Shown one piece after another: positions 23,810 through 34,312 of a stretch of 64,000 bases of DNA (the stretch's first letter is position 1; the number at the start of each line of letters is the position of its first letter). Position numbers and translations under genes: made by a program. Origin of the DNA: Symsagittifera roscoffensis (lineage: Eukaryota; Xenacoelomorpha; Acoela; Convolutidae). The notes under the pieces were generated by a model. That model saw only the letters and a list, made by a program, of their open reading frames with translations. It was not told the DNA's origin and searched no databases. The stretch covers positions 51,659,220-51,723,219 of the forward strand of contig NC_087063.1 of assembly GCF_963678635.1 (NCBI RefSeq), in the 5' to 3' direction.

Positions 23810-25200
23810 TTAGGGTGAAGGATTGATGCAAACTCCATTTGTTAATTGCCATAATGAAAAAAAACTGTTACTCCTTAAGTTTTTAAGGATTTTTTTTCTA
23901 TAACCCATGTGTCGTACTTTTTTGATGTTTTTGTTTACAATTTTTTTATTAAATTCTGTTCGCTCTGTTTTCATTGCGATTTCAGCTTGTTGCAAACTGT
24001 CTACAATATTCTTGCAGCCAATATCTTTTTTGCAAACTGATGTGATGCTCTTTTACCGACGTTCTGTGAGGCTCTTTTCCGTAGTTGCGTTGTTATGGTC
24101 ATCACTGAACCTACGTAATTTTGTGTTTTGTACTCAAGTGTAATTAAAAAGTAAGCTTTTCCTACCCATGATTCTACTTTTAAAGCTAGTTGTTTTTTGT
24201 TTGGTTTGGTAATCTGCGATTTCCTTACATAAAACTCTTCGATGTTGTTTCGTACTTTCTGCATTGGATTTTTTCGAAACAATCTTTTGTAAAATAATTC
24301 CAATAGGAATTGATTTCTATTGGTAAAAGTTGAAACCATTTTTCCGCTCCGCGGTCGCTTGTGGTTTGTTTTAATGCTGTACGTTTATGTTTTCAGTTTT
24401 GATGAAGAAGTGTGGTTGCAAGTTCTGGGTCAATAAAAAATATTAGGTTTCCTGATACTGCATTCAAGTAACTTTCAACAGAGTGTTTGGATCTGTTCTT
24501 GGGAAAACCTTCAAATACTTATTTGATGTAACTGATGGCTTACCCAAAATGAATAGGTTCATTGTCATTTGTAGAGATTCTGCTGTTTTGGTGTTTAAGT
24601 GAAATTTGCGGGCTGGCGCTTACTGATTTTGTGTTGCTGTGTGTATTAAGGCAATGATATTTCAATTTTCATCGCATCTCGTGGGTAACTTTGAATAGCT
24701 AATGGATTTTGTGTTAAAATACTTTATTTTAATTTGTGGGAATGGGTTTTACTGGTAATTTTGGTCTTCGTTGTTCAGTTTTTTGTGTGTCTACGTTTGG
24801 CTTAATTATGTGGTTGCTCCTGGTCAGTCCATTTATCATGCGTGTGTTTGAATTCATGTGTTGATTGTTGCTTTTAACGAAAATAATTCAGCTTCCGTGT
24901 AATGGTTTTGACTTCTTTGCCCAAAAAATTCATTTTAATGAAAAATTGAATGAATTTCAGAATGATTTGCTTTAATGTTTTTATGTCGTGAAAACTGATT
25001 TGTTGTGAAAACGTGTTTTTAGTTTGCTGTTGGTAATAGTTATGATTTGGATTTGTGAGTTTTTTGTTTGGGCTTGTTTTGCTAGGAATAACTAATTTTA
25101 TTTTTTTTTCGGAAAAAGTCTTAGTTATGATTTGAAAAATAATGTCTTGTTTGGTCGTTTCTTTTACAAATATGTTGTTGTGTTATAGGTCTGTATATTT
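23810..25200 (-). pseudogene. Gag fragment B1
   Basis: The open stretch 24001-24339 resembles the gag core of A (QLALKVESWVGKAYF, then a run around LRKRAS). It continues at 23810-23995 with QQAEIAMKTERTEF. A Gln/Asn-rich stretch on the minus strand (24.9-25.1 kb) is the probable linker. The copy stops near 23800, where the 5' gag region of B2 starts, so only gag of this copy remains. Confidence 0.72.
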
Positions 25201-25245
25201 GGTAGTTCAATTGTGAATATTTACCAAGGAGATCTGGAAAGATAT

Positions 25246-25274
25246 AGTGCCGCCAATCGTTTAACTTACAGATT
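25246..25274. repeat. Displaced end of the 26.0-kb tandem repeat
   Basis: AGTGCCGCCAATCGTTTAAC followed by TTACAGAT recurs with one change at 26018-26046, the left edge of the 129-bp tandem repeat. It abuts the outer edge of cluster B. Confidence 0.75.
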
Positions 25275-26017
25275 ATTGATTAGTTATGAGGATTTTACGG
25301 TGAAGTATTTAGAAATAAAATTTAAATAGCTAGCTTAAACCGGTTCCAGTTTTAAAATCCGATCTATGTTTATACATATCTATATAAATATATTTATATA
25401 TATATTTAAATATAAATTTTTTTACAATAAATATACATATTGATAATTTTCTGGGCCTGTTATGTAGGTAATTGCTCAAAACCAACCTTGATTATTTTTT
25501 AAAATTTTATAGAAACTTATGAGCTCAATATCTGATTTTTATCGACCATTTTCTTTAAATGTTTTGATTGTTTTTCTTTAATTGTTTTGAAAACGATTTT
25601 TTAGATCTTAGATCTGCCGGGTTATTTTTTAATGGAGATAAATAGAAGATTTCTGTCAACATTCGGTTTGATTTTAATGGGAAAAATCCATCCAAATCGA
25701 TATAAATCGATTGTTTAGACAATTCCATTGATCCAAAATTTTCAAGAGAGATAGATTAAATTCGATTTAAAATTCATTTCAGTTACTAGAATGTGCTTTT
25801 TTAATAACCCAGGATCGATTTGAAGTCGATATAAAGAAATTTAACTAGATTCGAAATCAATTTTTTCTGTGCAGGTTTGCCAATCGATTAGACTATGTCC
25901 TGCTTTTAACAGAATTTGACTGGTATTAAAGACATGGCCCAGTTATAGATCCTCTGCGTTTAAGTTAAATGTTGACCTGGTCTCTGTATTAGTTTTAGCT
26001 TGTATTAAAATAGATGG
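25275..26017. other. Gene-less, very A/T-rich stretch
   Basis: It includes an almost pure A/T run at 25370-25435 and several AAATCGAT phrases around 25690-25730 and 25830-25860. I see no gene. The unit 2 counterpart is 53091-53833. Confidence 0.5.
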
Positions 26018-26024
26018 AGTGCCG

Positions 26025-26280
26025 CCAATCGTTTAACTTATAGATCGCGACTCTTCCAGCCAAAAACGTCGAGTACTGATTTTCTGTGGCACAAAAAGTT
26101 GATAAAAAGAATGCGACAGAACGAAAAAATGTATGTACTCTTGAGTTTAAAGTCCAATCGTTTAACTTATAGATCGCGACTTCTTCATCCAAAAATGCCG
26201 ATTACTGATTTTCTGTGGCACAAAAAAATGATAAAAAGAATGCCAAAGAACGAAAAAGTGTATGTACTCTAGAGTTTAAA
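26025..26280. repeat. 129-bp tandem repeat, two units
   Basis: Two direct copies start at 26025 and 26154 with CCAATCGTTTAACTTATAGA. They share CTGATTTTCTGTGGCACAAA and GTATGTACTCT, and end GAGTTTAAAG. They differ at about ten positions, so they are older than the 27.8-kb duplication. Confidence 0.9.
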
Positions 26281-26538
26281 GTTAAAGTTAAGTAAAACGA
26301 AAATGAGAACCATATCCCTCAACCAGATAGAAGGACGCGCGTTGGGGGTGTCAAAACAATCAGCTGTTTTGCTTGTTGTTTCTTACTGTAGAAATAAAAG
26401 AACCCTTAGAAGAAATTGGAAAAAAAATCCATGTTTTCAAGTAATTTACTCAAATTTTCAGCTGATAACTCTCAGAGCAGAGCGTAAATTTGTAAGTTAC
26501 TATATGACGTAACTTGCAGAGCTTTCAAGTTGATTCAT

Positions 26539-26578
26539 GTTGTAATCTGAGCTACGTTGTTGTAATCTGAGCTACGTT
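26539..26578. repeat. Perfect 20-bp tandem duplication
   Basis: GTTGTAATCTGAGCTACGTT occurs twice head to tail. No function is suggested. Confidence 0.95.
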
Positions 26579-27067
26579 TATGCTTCGTTTTTCATTTTTC
26601 TCATGGTTAATCCTTTTGCAGATAACTTTTTATTGAGAGTTATAACTTTTAATTTTGTTTCTTATCTTTTATTGAATTAAAAATTGTTTGTCACTCGGTA
26701 AAACAAAATTGAATCATGTTAATGTACAATGTAAAAATTATTAATTAATGAAAGTTAAGTTCAACATTTTAAGCTGGACAAATTTTTTCGCGCTATTACG
26801 AGGCCAAACTGTTTATTTTGTTAAGTATAAGCTGACTTGGCAACACATCCGCACTCGGGACTTATGCACAAAACGGCCATCCTCAATATCTTTACATCTT
26901 AAGCAAAACTTAATGCGGTTGAATCTGATTGACTATTTGGCTAATTTCAAATTCAAGCAAAACGGTCCAGCATTTCAGACCATATTTCCAACAGAAAAAA
27001 AATTAGATAAATTTTAGTTTTTAGGTACCTTCTGGAAAAGTTTGACCAAAAATGGCGTTTTTTTGGC
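26579..27067. other. Gene-less stretch
   Basis: An 89-codon open frame at 26748-27017 ends in a poly-A run that differs by one base in unit 2, where the frame stops earlier. It looks like chance rather than a gene. The unit 2 counterpart is 54395-54883. Confidence 0.45.
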
Positions 27068-27250
27068 GCTTGCTCCCCCTCAATTTTATTCATATTGGCT
27101 ATTGGCGCCAAATGCGCCTTTAGAAAATTTTTGAGGTTGTTCAGCGAAAAATGGATGTCATAAAGTTATGCCAAAGGCGTGACCCTTTGAAAAAAATTGG
27201 CAACCAAAATTAAAAAAGCTGTGGTTGCCCACCCCTCCCGCCCTCCTCCC
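27068..27250. repeat. Dispersed GGCGCC-centred repeat, copy 4
   Basis: It carries GCTCCCCCTCAATTTTATTC, then TTGGCGCCAAATGCGCCTTT and AGAAAATTTTTG, and a C-rich end. It has a short duplication of TTGGC inside the core. It is about 15 kb from the other three copies. Confidence 0.75.
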
Positions 27251-27597
27251 ATCGGCACGCTAGTGAATTTGGCCAGAATTTTTCATCCCTTTGGAATTTT
27301 TACTGAAATTCCGGACCATGTTTTTGGCATTTGATTGGCCTATAAACAAATCAGATTCAAATATTTTAATTACAGTTGAAGATGCAGAAATAATGATTTT
27401 GGGCCATTTTGTGACAAGAGTACCGCTCTTTTAGAGCTTTGGTTGGTTTTGTTTTTCCTTAATTTTGTGTTTCTATGAATAAATATTTGTCTGTGGATTC
27501 CAGAGACCTAAACACATCAAAATGTGCGCCTGTCTAGTGCCCAATTTGGCCTCGCAATGGCAATGGCTTGGTTTTAGTTTTTATAAAACATATCACC

Positions 27598-27660
27598 GCG
27601 CAGATCACCGCGTGTGCAAGCAGATCACCGCGTATTGATGCTTATTGATGCGTATTGATG
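27598..27660. repeat. Short tandem phrases (CAGATCACCGCGT and ATTGATGC)
   Basis: Three GATCACCGCG-type units (27592-27630), one incomplete, are followed by three ATTGATGC units. It is a small simple repeat with no coding content. Confidence 0.8.
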
Positions 27661-27735
27661 CTTGTCAGTAAGTAGAGAAATGGCATTTCAAGAAAATAGA
27701 TGAACCAGTAAACTTGCGAAGTAAATGTAATTGCC

Positions 27736-29228
27736 CGGGTTGACAAAAAATGCTTATCATACTATTTCAAATTATGAAAAAAATGCTTATCATACTATTT
27801 CATAGACCAAAAAAATACTATGAAAATAGCATGACAAGCATTTTTTCCATATTATGAAATATTATGATAGACATTTTTTCCATAGTTTGAAATTGTATGA
27901 CAAACATTTTTTCTACAAATGAAAATACCTAAAAACATTAGTTTGAAATTTTGTGTTTCATCCGAAACACTAATCTTGGACTTTTTGTCATAAGAAAACC
28001 CATATTGTAACTGGCAGTTACCACGCAGATAAACTGCATCTGGTGATTTTTTCCACTTACGTTAATTTTTACATTTTCACATGGAACTAAATACCAAAAA
28101 GGTAACTTTTTGTATATGGCTAGATAATTTTTGGTTTGAAAGTTTTGGTAGTTGAGAAAAAAAGGCCTTTTTTTCACAAATTTATTTTTATCTTAGCAAA
28201 TGAAATACAAAATATAATCCTGTTCAGAAAAAGTTTGGCTTTTGTGCTCAAATATAAATTTTTGCATGCAAAATTTGACTTTTTATGTTTATTACGTTTT
28301 AGTTATGTGCTCAAATTTTTAATAGTTTTCGGATGACATAGAAAAAATCTCACGAAACTGGCTTGTTAAAAAGTCAAAAAATTTTCTGAAGAAAGAACTA
28401 TTCCGACTGTATTAAATACTCGATAACTTTGTTTGAAGTTGCTGATCCGACCGATTAGCTTGCACCGACTTCAATGGGATATTACTGTTTTTGTTTATTT
28501 GCCCAACGCCCAATTAGCTTGCCTGAATTCAATTTGGAACTAATTGATAAGCCGCCACGCACAAATAACTCGCAATACGCCTTCAGCATCAAAAAAATTC
28601 TCAATGTTACAAAATTAGTTCAGAGCATGGCCAAACTGGCAATTTTATATCATCCGAAAACTATTAAAAATTTGAGCACAAAACTAAAATGTTATAAACA
28701 CAAAAAGTCAAATTTTGCATGCAAAATTTATATTTGAGCACAAAAGCAAGTTTGCAACCAAAAACGGGATACCTCAAATTACCTCAAGTTTGTGTTTTGC
28801 CAATGAAAAAATACTTATCATACAATTTTTTATATGAAAATTATAAGATAAGCATTTTTTGACCAAAACTAAAACCATGTTTTTGAGAGTCAAATTACTC
28901 TTTCAATAAATTTTTTTAAACTCAAGTAAACTCATCCAGAAACATCGTTAAATTAATTTTGAGGATTTTATTTTTTCTATAGCAAAAAGCTTATCATACA
29001 ATTTTCATATAAGAAATTATTATGATAAGCATTTTTTTGACCAAAATTGAAATCATGTTTTTGCTGAGCAGAAAGATTCAAAAGATGGAAATAGAACATA
29101 AATATTTCTCTAAAAACGTTTAATTTAGTTTTTAAAATTGTATGAAAACTGTATGATACGTATTTGTTCCATAGTCGCCATATATGAAATTGTATGAGAA
29201 GCATTTTTCTTTTATGGACGTCAACCCG
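27736..29228. mobile_element. Element D: 1.5-kb block bounded by inverted CGGGTTGAC ends
   Basis: The left end is CGGGTTGACAAAAAATGCTT and the right end is its approximate inverse, ending GTCAACCCG, with an AAAAATGCTTCTCATAC inner part. The motif ATGCTTATCATAC and its inverse recur about eight times inside, arranged as hairpins near 27740-27900, 28800-28860, 28985-29035 and 29150-29210. There is no transposase frame. It could be a MITE-rich composite rather than one transposon, because one R1 arm lies inside and its partner outside. Confidence 0.6.
28301..28648 (+). repeat. R1 repeat, arm 1 (direct)
   Basis: About 348 bases are repeated inverted at 29619-29968 with roughly 93 percent identity by eye. 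The two arms share an open frame starting MGYYCFCLFA, which probably reflects shared sequence rather than selection. The first 35 bases also pair with 28651-28690, so a smaller foldback is nested here. Confidence 0.85.
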
Positions 29229-29618
29229 TACGTATGCTATCTTGTATCAGTTCTGAATTTGTCTACTCTCTGATGAGTATGAATACGCTGTTGTCTACCT
29301 AGTATAACTCAGCCCATCGGTGTGGACTTCCTAAGTAGCCATTGTTGCGAAGTTTTAAAAATCAATTAAAAGCCAGTAAGGCTTTGAGCTCAAATTTCTA
29401 GATAGATGTCACATGCAACCTGTTTGTGAAAAATTTCGAAGAAAGTAAGGATAAATTATACTTGGGGTGCTTTTTTTTCATTCGGTTAACTTTGAGCAAT
29501 TAAAATAAAGATTTTCGAACAGAAAAATTAACACCGCATTGAAGATATTGATTCCATGAGCTCAAAAGTAAAAAGATATTTTGCTTCCAATTATTTTTTG
29601 TTAAAGGTCTGCGGGTTT

Positions 29619-29968
29619 GAAAATTGCCAGTTTGGCCAAGCTCTAAACTTATTTTGTACGCATTGAGAATTTTTTTTGATGCTGAAGGCGTAATGCGAGT
29701 TATTTGTGCGTGGCGGCTTATCAAATAGTTCCAAATTGAACTCAGGCAAGCTAATCGGCCGTCGGGCAAATAAACAAAAACAGTAATATCCCATTGAAGT
29801 CGGTGCAAGCTAATCGGTCGGATCATCAACTTCAAACAAAGTTATCGAGTATTTAATACCGTCGGTATGGTTCTTTCTTCAGATAATTTCTTGACTTTTT
29901 AACAAGCCACTTTTGTGAGATTTTTTCTATATCATCCGAAAACTATTAAAAATTTGAGCACAAAACTA
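29619..29968 (-). repeat. R1 repeat, arm 2 (inverted)
   Basis: Inverse partner of 28301-28648, separated from it by about 970 bases. It lies outside the right end of element D. A third, diverged member is at 7231-7335. Confidence 0.85.
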
Positions 29969-30132
29969 AAAAGATATTTACCTGCGACCTGTTTTCCTTT
30001 TTTCGTAAAACTATAGATAAACGAATAGTTTGGTCTGATCAATACAATATCAGACGCAGAGTATATTGCCTGGTGCCTGAATAGATGGGGGGGGTGTTGA
30101 ATTTGAAACATATTCAGAAAAAAAAAATCAAA

Positions 30133-30159
30133 TTTTTCCATTTTTTCATCACTTTTTAG
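30133..30159 (+). promoter_or_regulatory. Probable 3' splice site before the LIM exon
   Basis: A pyrimidine-rich run ends in CACTTTTTAG at 30159, 30 bases before the ATG. It could be a normal acceptor after a non-coding first exon or a trans-splice acceptor. No promoter motif is visible closer to the ATG. The identical copy ends at 57974. Confidence 0.6.
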
Positions 30160-30189
30160 AATAATTCAAAAGACCCTCGGTTTGCTACT

Positions 30190-30420
30190 ATGGACTATCC
30201 ATGTGTGAGATGCGAGAAGAGTATTCCTGCGAGCGAGATATTAAGCTGCTTGGACAAATGCTGGCACAAGGCGTGTTTCTTTTGCGAAACTTGCAAAATA
30301 GTGCTCACTTTGGAAACTTACAAGGGGTACAACAAGCTGCCATATTGTGACCTCCATTACCCTTCTGTTAGACATACTACAGTGGCCGAAGCCCCTGCAA
30401 ATCTCAATGGAGGAAGCCAG
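30190..30420 (+). CDS. LASP-type LIM domain, first coding exon, copy 1
   Basis: The exon encodes 77 residues starting MDYPCVRCEKS and ends at a CAG-GTAAAA donor (30420/30421), phase 0. LIM zinc ligands are Cys5, Cys8, His26, Cys29, Cys32, Cys35, Cys53 and His56, all present. The motifs CLDKCWHKACFFCETCK and YKGYNKLPYCDLHYP are those of the LASP/nebulin LIM family. Those proteins tie actin filaments to adhesion and Z-disc sites; the nebulin repeats and SH3 domain would be in later exons not seen here. The 46 intron bases after it run into the duplication junction, so this copy has lost its own downstream intron and would have to splice across unit 2. No damage is seen, and copy 2 is identical. 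LASP assignment is from the LIM motif only. Confidence 0.85.
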
Positions 30421-30470
30421 GTAAAATTAATTTTAAAAAGAAATGAAACAGCTGTCAGTGAGCAAACACT
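30421..30470. other. Duplication junction (CAAA microhomology)
   Basis: Intron sequence GTCAGTGAG-CAAA meets gag sequence CAAA-CACTACAC. The shared CAAA is at 30463-30466. The left partner continues at 58282 with TAGTACAAAA and the right partner is preceded at 2641-2644 by GAAA. No insertion is present. Confidence 0.95.
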
Positions 30471-31561
30471 ACACAAATAAATAACATACAAGAATCAGAC
30501 ACAGACCTGATTGAAAAAATCACCGAAATACTAAATATCTACGAAAAACATCCAAAATTTAAAGGCAAACCATCTTTCAAAAAATGGTGTAATTCTTGCC
30601 GACAATACGGACACAGTATTTCCGAATGTAGACAAAAACAACAAGACAATCAGAATAAACCTCAAAAGCATAAAGAACCAAATAAATCATTCTATCAAAA
30701 CATGAAAAAGACCAAAATCTACCAAACAAAAATATATATAGTAAAAACAGTTCAGGAAAACCACTTCCGAACAACACAAATTACACAAGGAATCAATCAT
30801 CATATAACTCAAATTATAGAGGTAGATCACCCAAACGAAGAAATACACAAAATAGATATAATCGATCGAATAGCCAAAATAACCAAAATAACTATTCACG
30901 ATCAAATTCCAATACAACACAATTTGTTTCTGGATCCAGTTCCCAATCAAACCCAAGGAATAGACACTATTCCAATAATCAATCACGTAACTCATCATAC
31001 AACAGAAATAGAAACTATTCACATAATAGAAATAGAAGTTATTCAAACAATCGAAATCAGAATTACCCGAACAATCGATCAAGAAATAATTCATATAATA
31101 GATCAAACTATCATAGATCAAACAATAATTATCAAAACAGATCACGAAATAATTCACAAAATCGAAACTCAAGTTACAATAATCGATACAGAAATTATTC
31201 CCAGTCACCACACAGGAATAATAACCATTCCCATGAATCTAAACATCGATACAGAAGTAGCACACCAAAACATCAAAGACACGTTAATCAAGTGCAGACA
31301 AATGAAGAAACAACATCAGACCCCCCAGATATTGATGACACAGGAAGTAACGAACTACAACTAAATCATATAAATTGTGAATCGTCAGATTCGGAAAGTG
31401 TTACAGATAAAACCATCTCTGTAAATATGATAACAGTCGAAAACGACTATGAACCTATCATATATGAACAACCGTTTACTTCACATATATATGAAAATCA
31501 ATTGGAACTCCTTCACAATTACTATATTGGACCCAGTGATACTACACAAACTACACAATAA
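30467..31561 (+). pseudogene. Gag 3' part of element A, unit 2
   Basis: It repeats 2649-3743: the CCHC knuckle is at 30588-30629, the Arg/Asn/Ser/Tyr-rich tract at 30744-31258 and the stop at 31559-31561. The 5' two thirds of gag are missing because the duplication began inside it. Two substitutions were seen (31281 and 31353). Confidence 0.85.
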
Positions 31562-31618
31562 GTCAGCGAAATTAATACGGTAATTAAACCCGATGAAAAA
31601 GATTAAACACAATGCTAA

Positions 31619-32412
31619 AACACAAAACATATTTATCAAAATATACAAAAAAAACAACCCAGAGAAAAAATTTGGACAATTTCTTTTCTCTTAGAAAGCC
31701 CAAGAAACAAAGAATTTCAACCACCAGATCTTGAAATTGATTTTTTAATTGATTCAGGAGCAGAATCAAATATAATTAATATTCCCACTTGGAATGAAAT
31801 CAAAACATTACATCCAAAATTAACGCCTCTTGAAACCTCTAGTAAACTAGCAACAGCACAAGGATCAACATTAGTAAATTATGGAAAAATCCAATTATTC
31901 CTTCTCCCCCCGAGAACAATGGAACAAAACAAATTTTAAACAAATCGTTTAAACAAATTTTCCATACTACTGATATTAAGCACAATATCATTGGCATCCC
32001 ATTTATATCTAAATATATACCAACAATCAACATCTTAAATAGTAAAATACTAATCAAAGATAAGTATACAAAAACAAAAAGTACAGCCCTAACATTCTTC
32101 CAAAGAATAAACAAACAACCACCATTCTTCTCAAAATTTTACCCAATTTACAATCAAGAACGGAAACACCTGAAACCACTATCAGGAAATATATATAATT
32201 TTTCAATAAAACAAGTTCACCAGTATAATAAAAGTCAAAATAAACATCAAATTTTTATGTCAGACTTCGAATTTAAACCTATTCACAAATTTTTCAAAAT
32301 TACGATCTCATCCATAAAATATTCGAAAAACACGAATTCCGACATCATTTTGTTACACGTGTATAACAATACACCATATCAAGTAACATTACCCTTAGGA
32401 CTTTTACTGTGA
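31619..32412 (+). pseudogene. Protease region of element A, unit 2
   Basis: It repeats 3801-4594 with the Asp of the DSGA motif at 31751-31753, the same TAA at 31937-31939, the same frameshift and the same final TGA. These lesions therefore predate the duplication. Confidence 0.8.
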
Positions 32413-34307
32413 AACAAATGCTACAATTTCACCTATAAATGAAGTAGGCTACCGCGTTAATAACATACTCCAATTATTAGATATTTGCCAATCCACAATT
32501 CTTGACGAAGAATTATCCATAAATAATATAATAAGAAATGAACAAAGAAACACAGATTACTTCACAAAAACACCATATTTTAAACCAACATTCAATATAA
32601 CAAATTACACAAAAGAACAACAAAACTTTTTAACAATGTTTAATTTTGAACATTCACAAATTACACAAACTGAATTTGATAAATTAGCAAAGCAACTGTG
32701 AAAATATTCAACAGTCTACGCAACCTCAAAATTTGACGTTGGAAAAATCAGTTCATCACTGCATCTCCCAATAAAACCCGACGCAATTTCAAAAAACAAA
32801 GAGCCAGTAAAGTACCAATTCACTTACACGACAAAGTAAACAGATTACTTGACATCTTAGAACAATACAAAATTATCTCACCAGTAAATAAGGAAGAAAA
32901 ACCAAAAGGTAACAATTTTATCAACCCTGTTATCATTCTAGCAAAAGGCGAATCACTGAAAATAGTTTTAGACGCTAGATATATCAATCCACTAATTGAT
33001 GAATCAAAATGCAATTGGCCTATTGAACCAATACAAGCTATCTTAACAAAGATAAATGGAAAATACTTTACAACCGCAGACATGAATCGTGCATACAACC
33101 AAATGCCACTAGATGAACAATCACGACGTTTGACACAATTTGTTATTGGAAATCAACAATATGAGTTTAATCGCTTATTATATTATTATGAGTAAAATTT
33201 TTAGATCACTAATACTCAAAAAAACGCAATCACCAATTTAGATGATGTTTTTATGCAATCACAAACCAAAGAAGAAATGTTTACAGTTTTAGAACAGTAT
33301 CATAAAATACTTCAGAACGAAAATCTGAAGGCCGTTCCCGATAAATCACACTTCTTTCTAACACGAGTTAACCTTTTAGGACATAATATTGAACGAAACT
33401 CTATCACCCCATTAAAATCACGCATTGATGCTATTCAAAAACTTCAGCCACCAACAAATAAAAAGAAAATCCAAGAATTTCTTGGAATGTTGAATTTCTT
33501 AAGTAAATATATTTATAAAATGCAATTATACTCAGGACCCTTCTATAATATCATCAGACAACAAAATAACTTTGAATGGACCACTGAACATCAAACACGA
33601 GTTGAAGAAATTAAAAAACTTTTAACTGAACAAATTTCAAATACAATTCCACATTCAAATCAACCATTCTATGCAATACGCGATGCTTCAAGTCTTAGCA
33701 TCAGCGCACCATTGCTACAATCACACAGTGGTACAAATAAAATGAACCTTAAATCAGCAAATTCACGATTATTCACTCAAGCAGAGCTACGACTCTCAAC
33801 TCTAATGAGAGAATGCACAGCTATAATTTATACACTTACAGAATATTAATTTCTGATACTTGGATCAAAACACCCAACAGTTCTATTCACAGATCATAAA
33901 CCAATTAATTTTCTCTTTACACAAAAATCAAATCCAAATCATAGAGTTTATAGATTTCAACTAAATCTAATGAAATTTGCAAACTTACATATAGTTTGGA
34001 CAGCAGGAAAAAATCTTGCGTTACCAGATACGTTAAGTCGAAATACGCCACCTGAATTACTCACACGAAAAACTACAGTTGAAATACTAAAAAAAAAATT
34101 TTATCTCGCAAAAGATGAAACATCACCCCGATTAGAATGCAAATATGTAGTAAAAACTGACATTGATCAATCACAGATAAAAAACCTACAACATTTTCCA
34201 TTTAACTTAGATTGCCAGAATAATCACTACGAAGTTGATTTACTAGGAACATCAACTTTCAAACCAATTCCATACTCACAATGGATAAAAAAAAAACACT
34301 CAACAAA
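32413..34307 (+). pseudogene. RT-RNase H of element A, unit 2
   Basis: It repeats 4595-6490, including the missing Gly-Pro segment, the NLDD site and the TAA at 33847-33849. One change (33551) turns a Leu codon of unit 1 into Ile. The poly-A run near 34099 is one base shorter than in unit 1, so here the frame from 33970 stays open to 34332. Confidence 0.87.
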
Positions 34308-34312
34308 AAAGA

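Larger units (their letters stand above)
16986..25235 (-). mobile_element. Cluster B: serial relics of an element A relative
   Basis: Read on the minus strand from 25.2 kb down, the block holds gag B1, then a longer copy B2 (gag, RT, integrase end), then gag B3. All three gag cores resemble that of element A (e.g. KLEQ-EITMKLE and QLAVRVE-LVRK motifs). The order shows at least three insertions or a concatemer in one orientation, opposite to element A. Every frame is riddled with stops. No LTR could be recognised between copies. The abrupt contact with element C is at about 16985. Confidence 0.82.
2649..30466 (+). repeat. Tandem segmental duplication, unit 1 (about 27.8 kb)
   Basis: This block recurs directly at 30467-58281. 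The offset is 27,818 bases at the left and falls stepwise to 27,815 at the right because of a few one-base indels. The left edge lies inside the gag of retroelement A and the right edge lies 46 bases into the intron after a LASP-like LIM exon. The two edges share CAAA (2645-2648 and 30463-30466), so the exact breakpoint is ambiguous by 4 bases. Sequence left of 2645 is not repeated in the window. Near-identity of noncoding and coding parts alike indicates a recent event. Confidence 0.97.

Noticed and set aside
26748-27017. 89-codon + strand ORF
   Set aside because: Its end depends on a poly-A run that differs in unit 2, it has no recognisable motif, and it is surrounded by repeats.
28474-28737. 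87-codon ORF in the R1 arm as a gene
   Set aside because: It lies in a repeat present in several copies, has no known domain and changes its end between copies. Kept only as a repeat feature.
30190-30480. 96-codon ORF extending the LIM exon into gag
   Set aside because: The coding exon ends at the GT donor at 30421; the extension is intron plus junction, and in unit 2 it continues differently.
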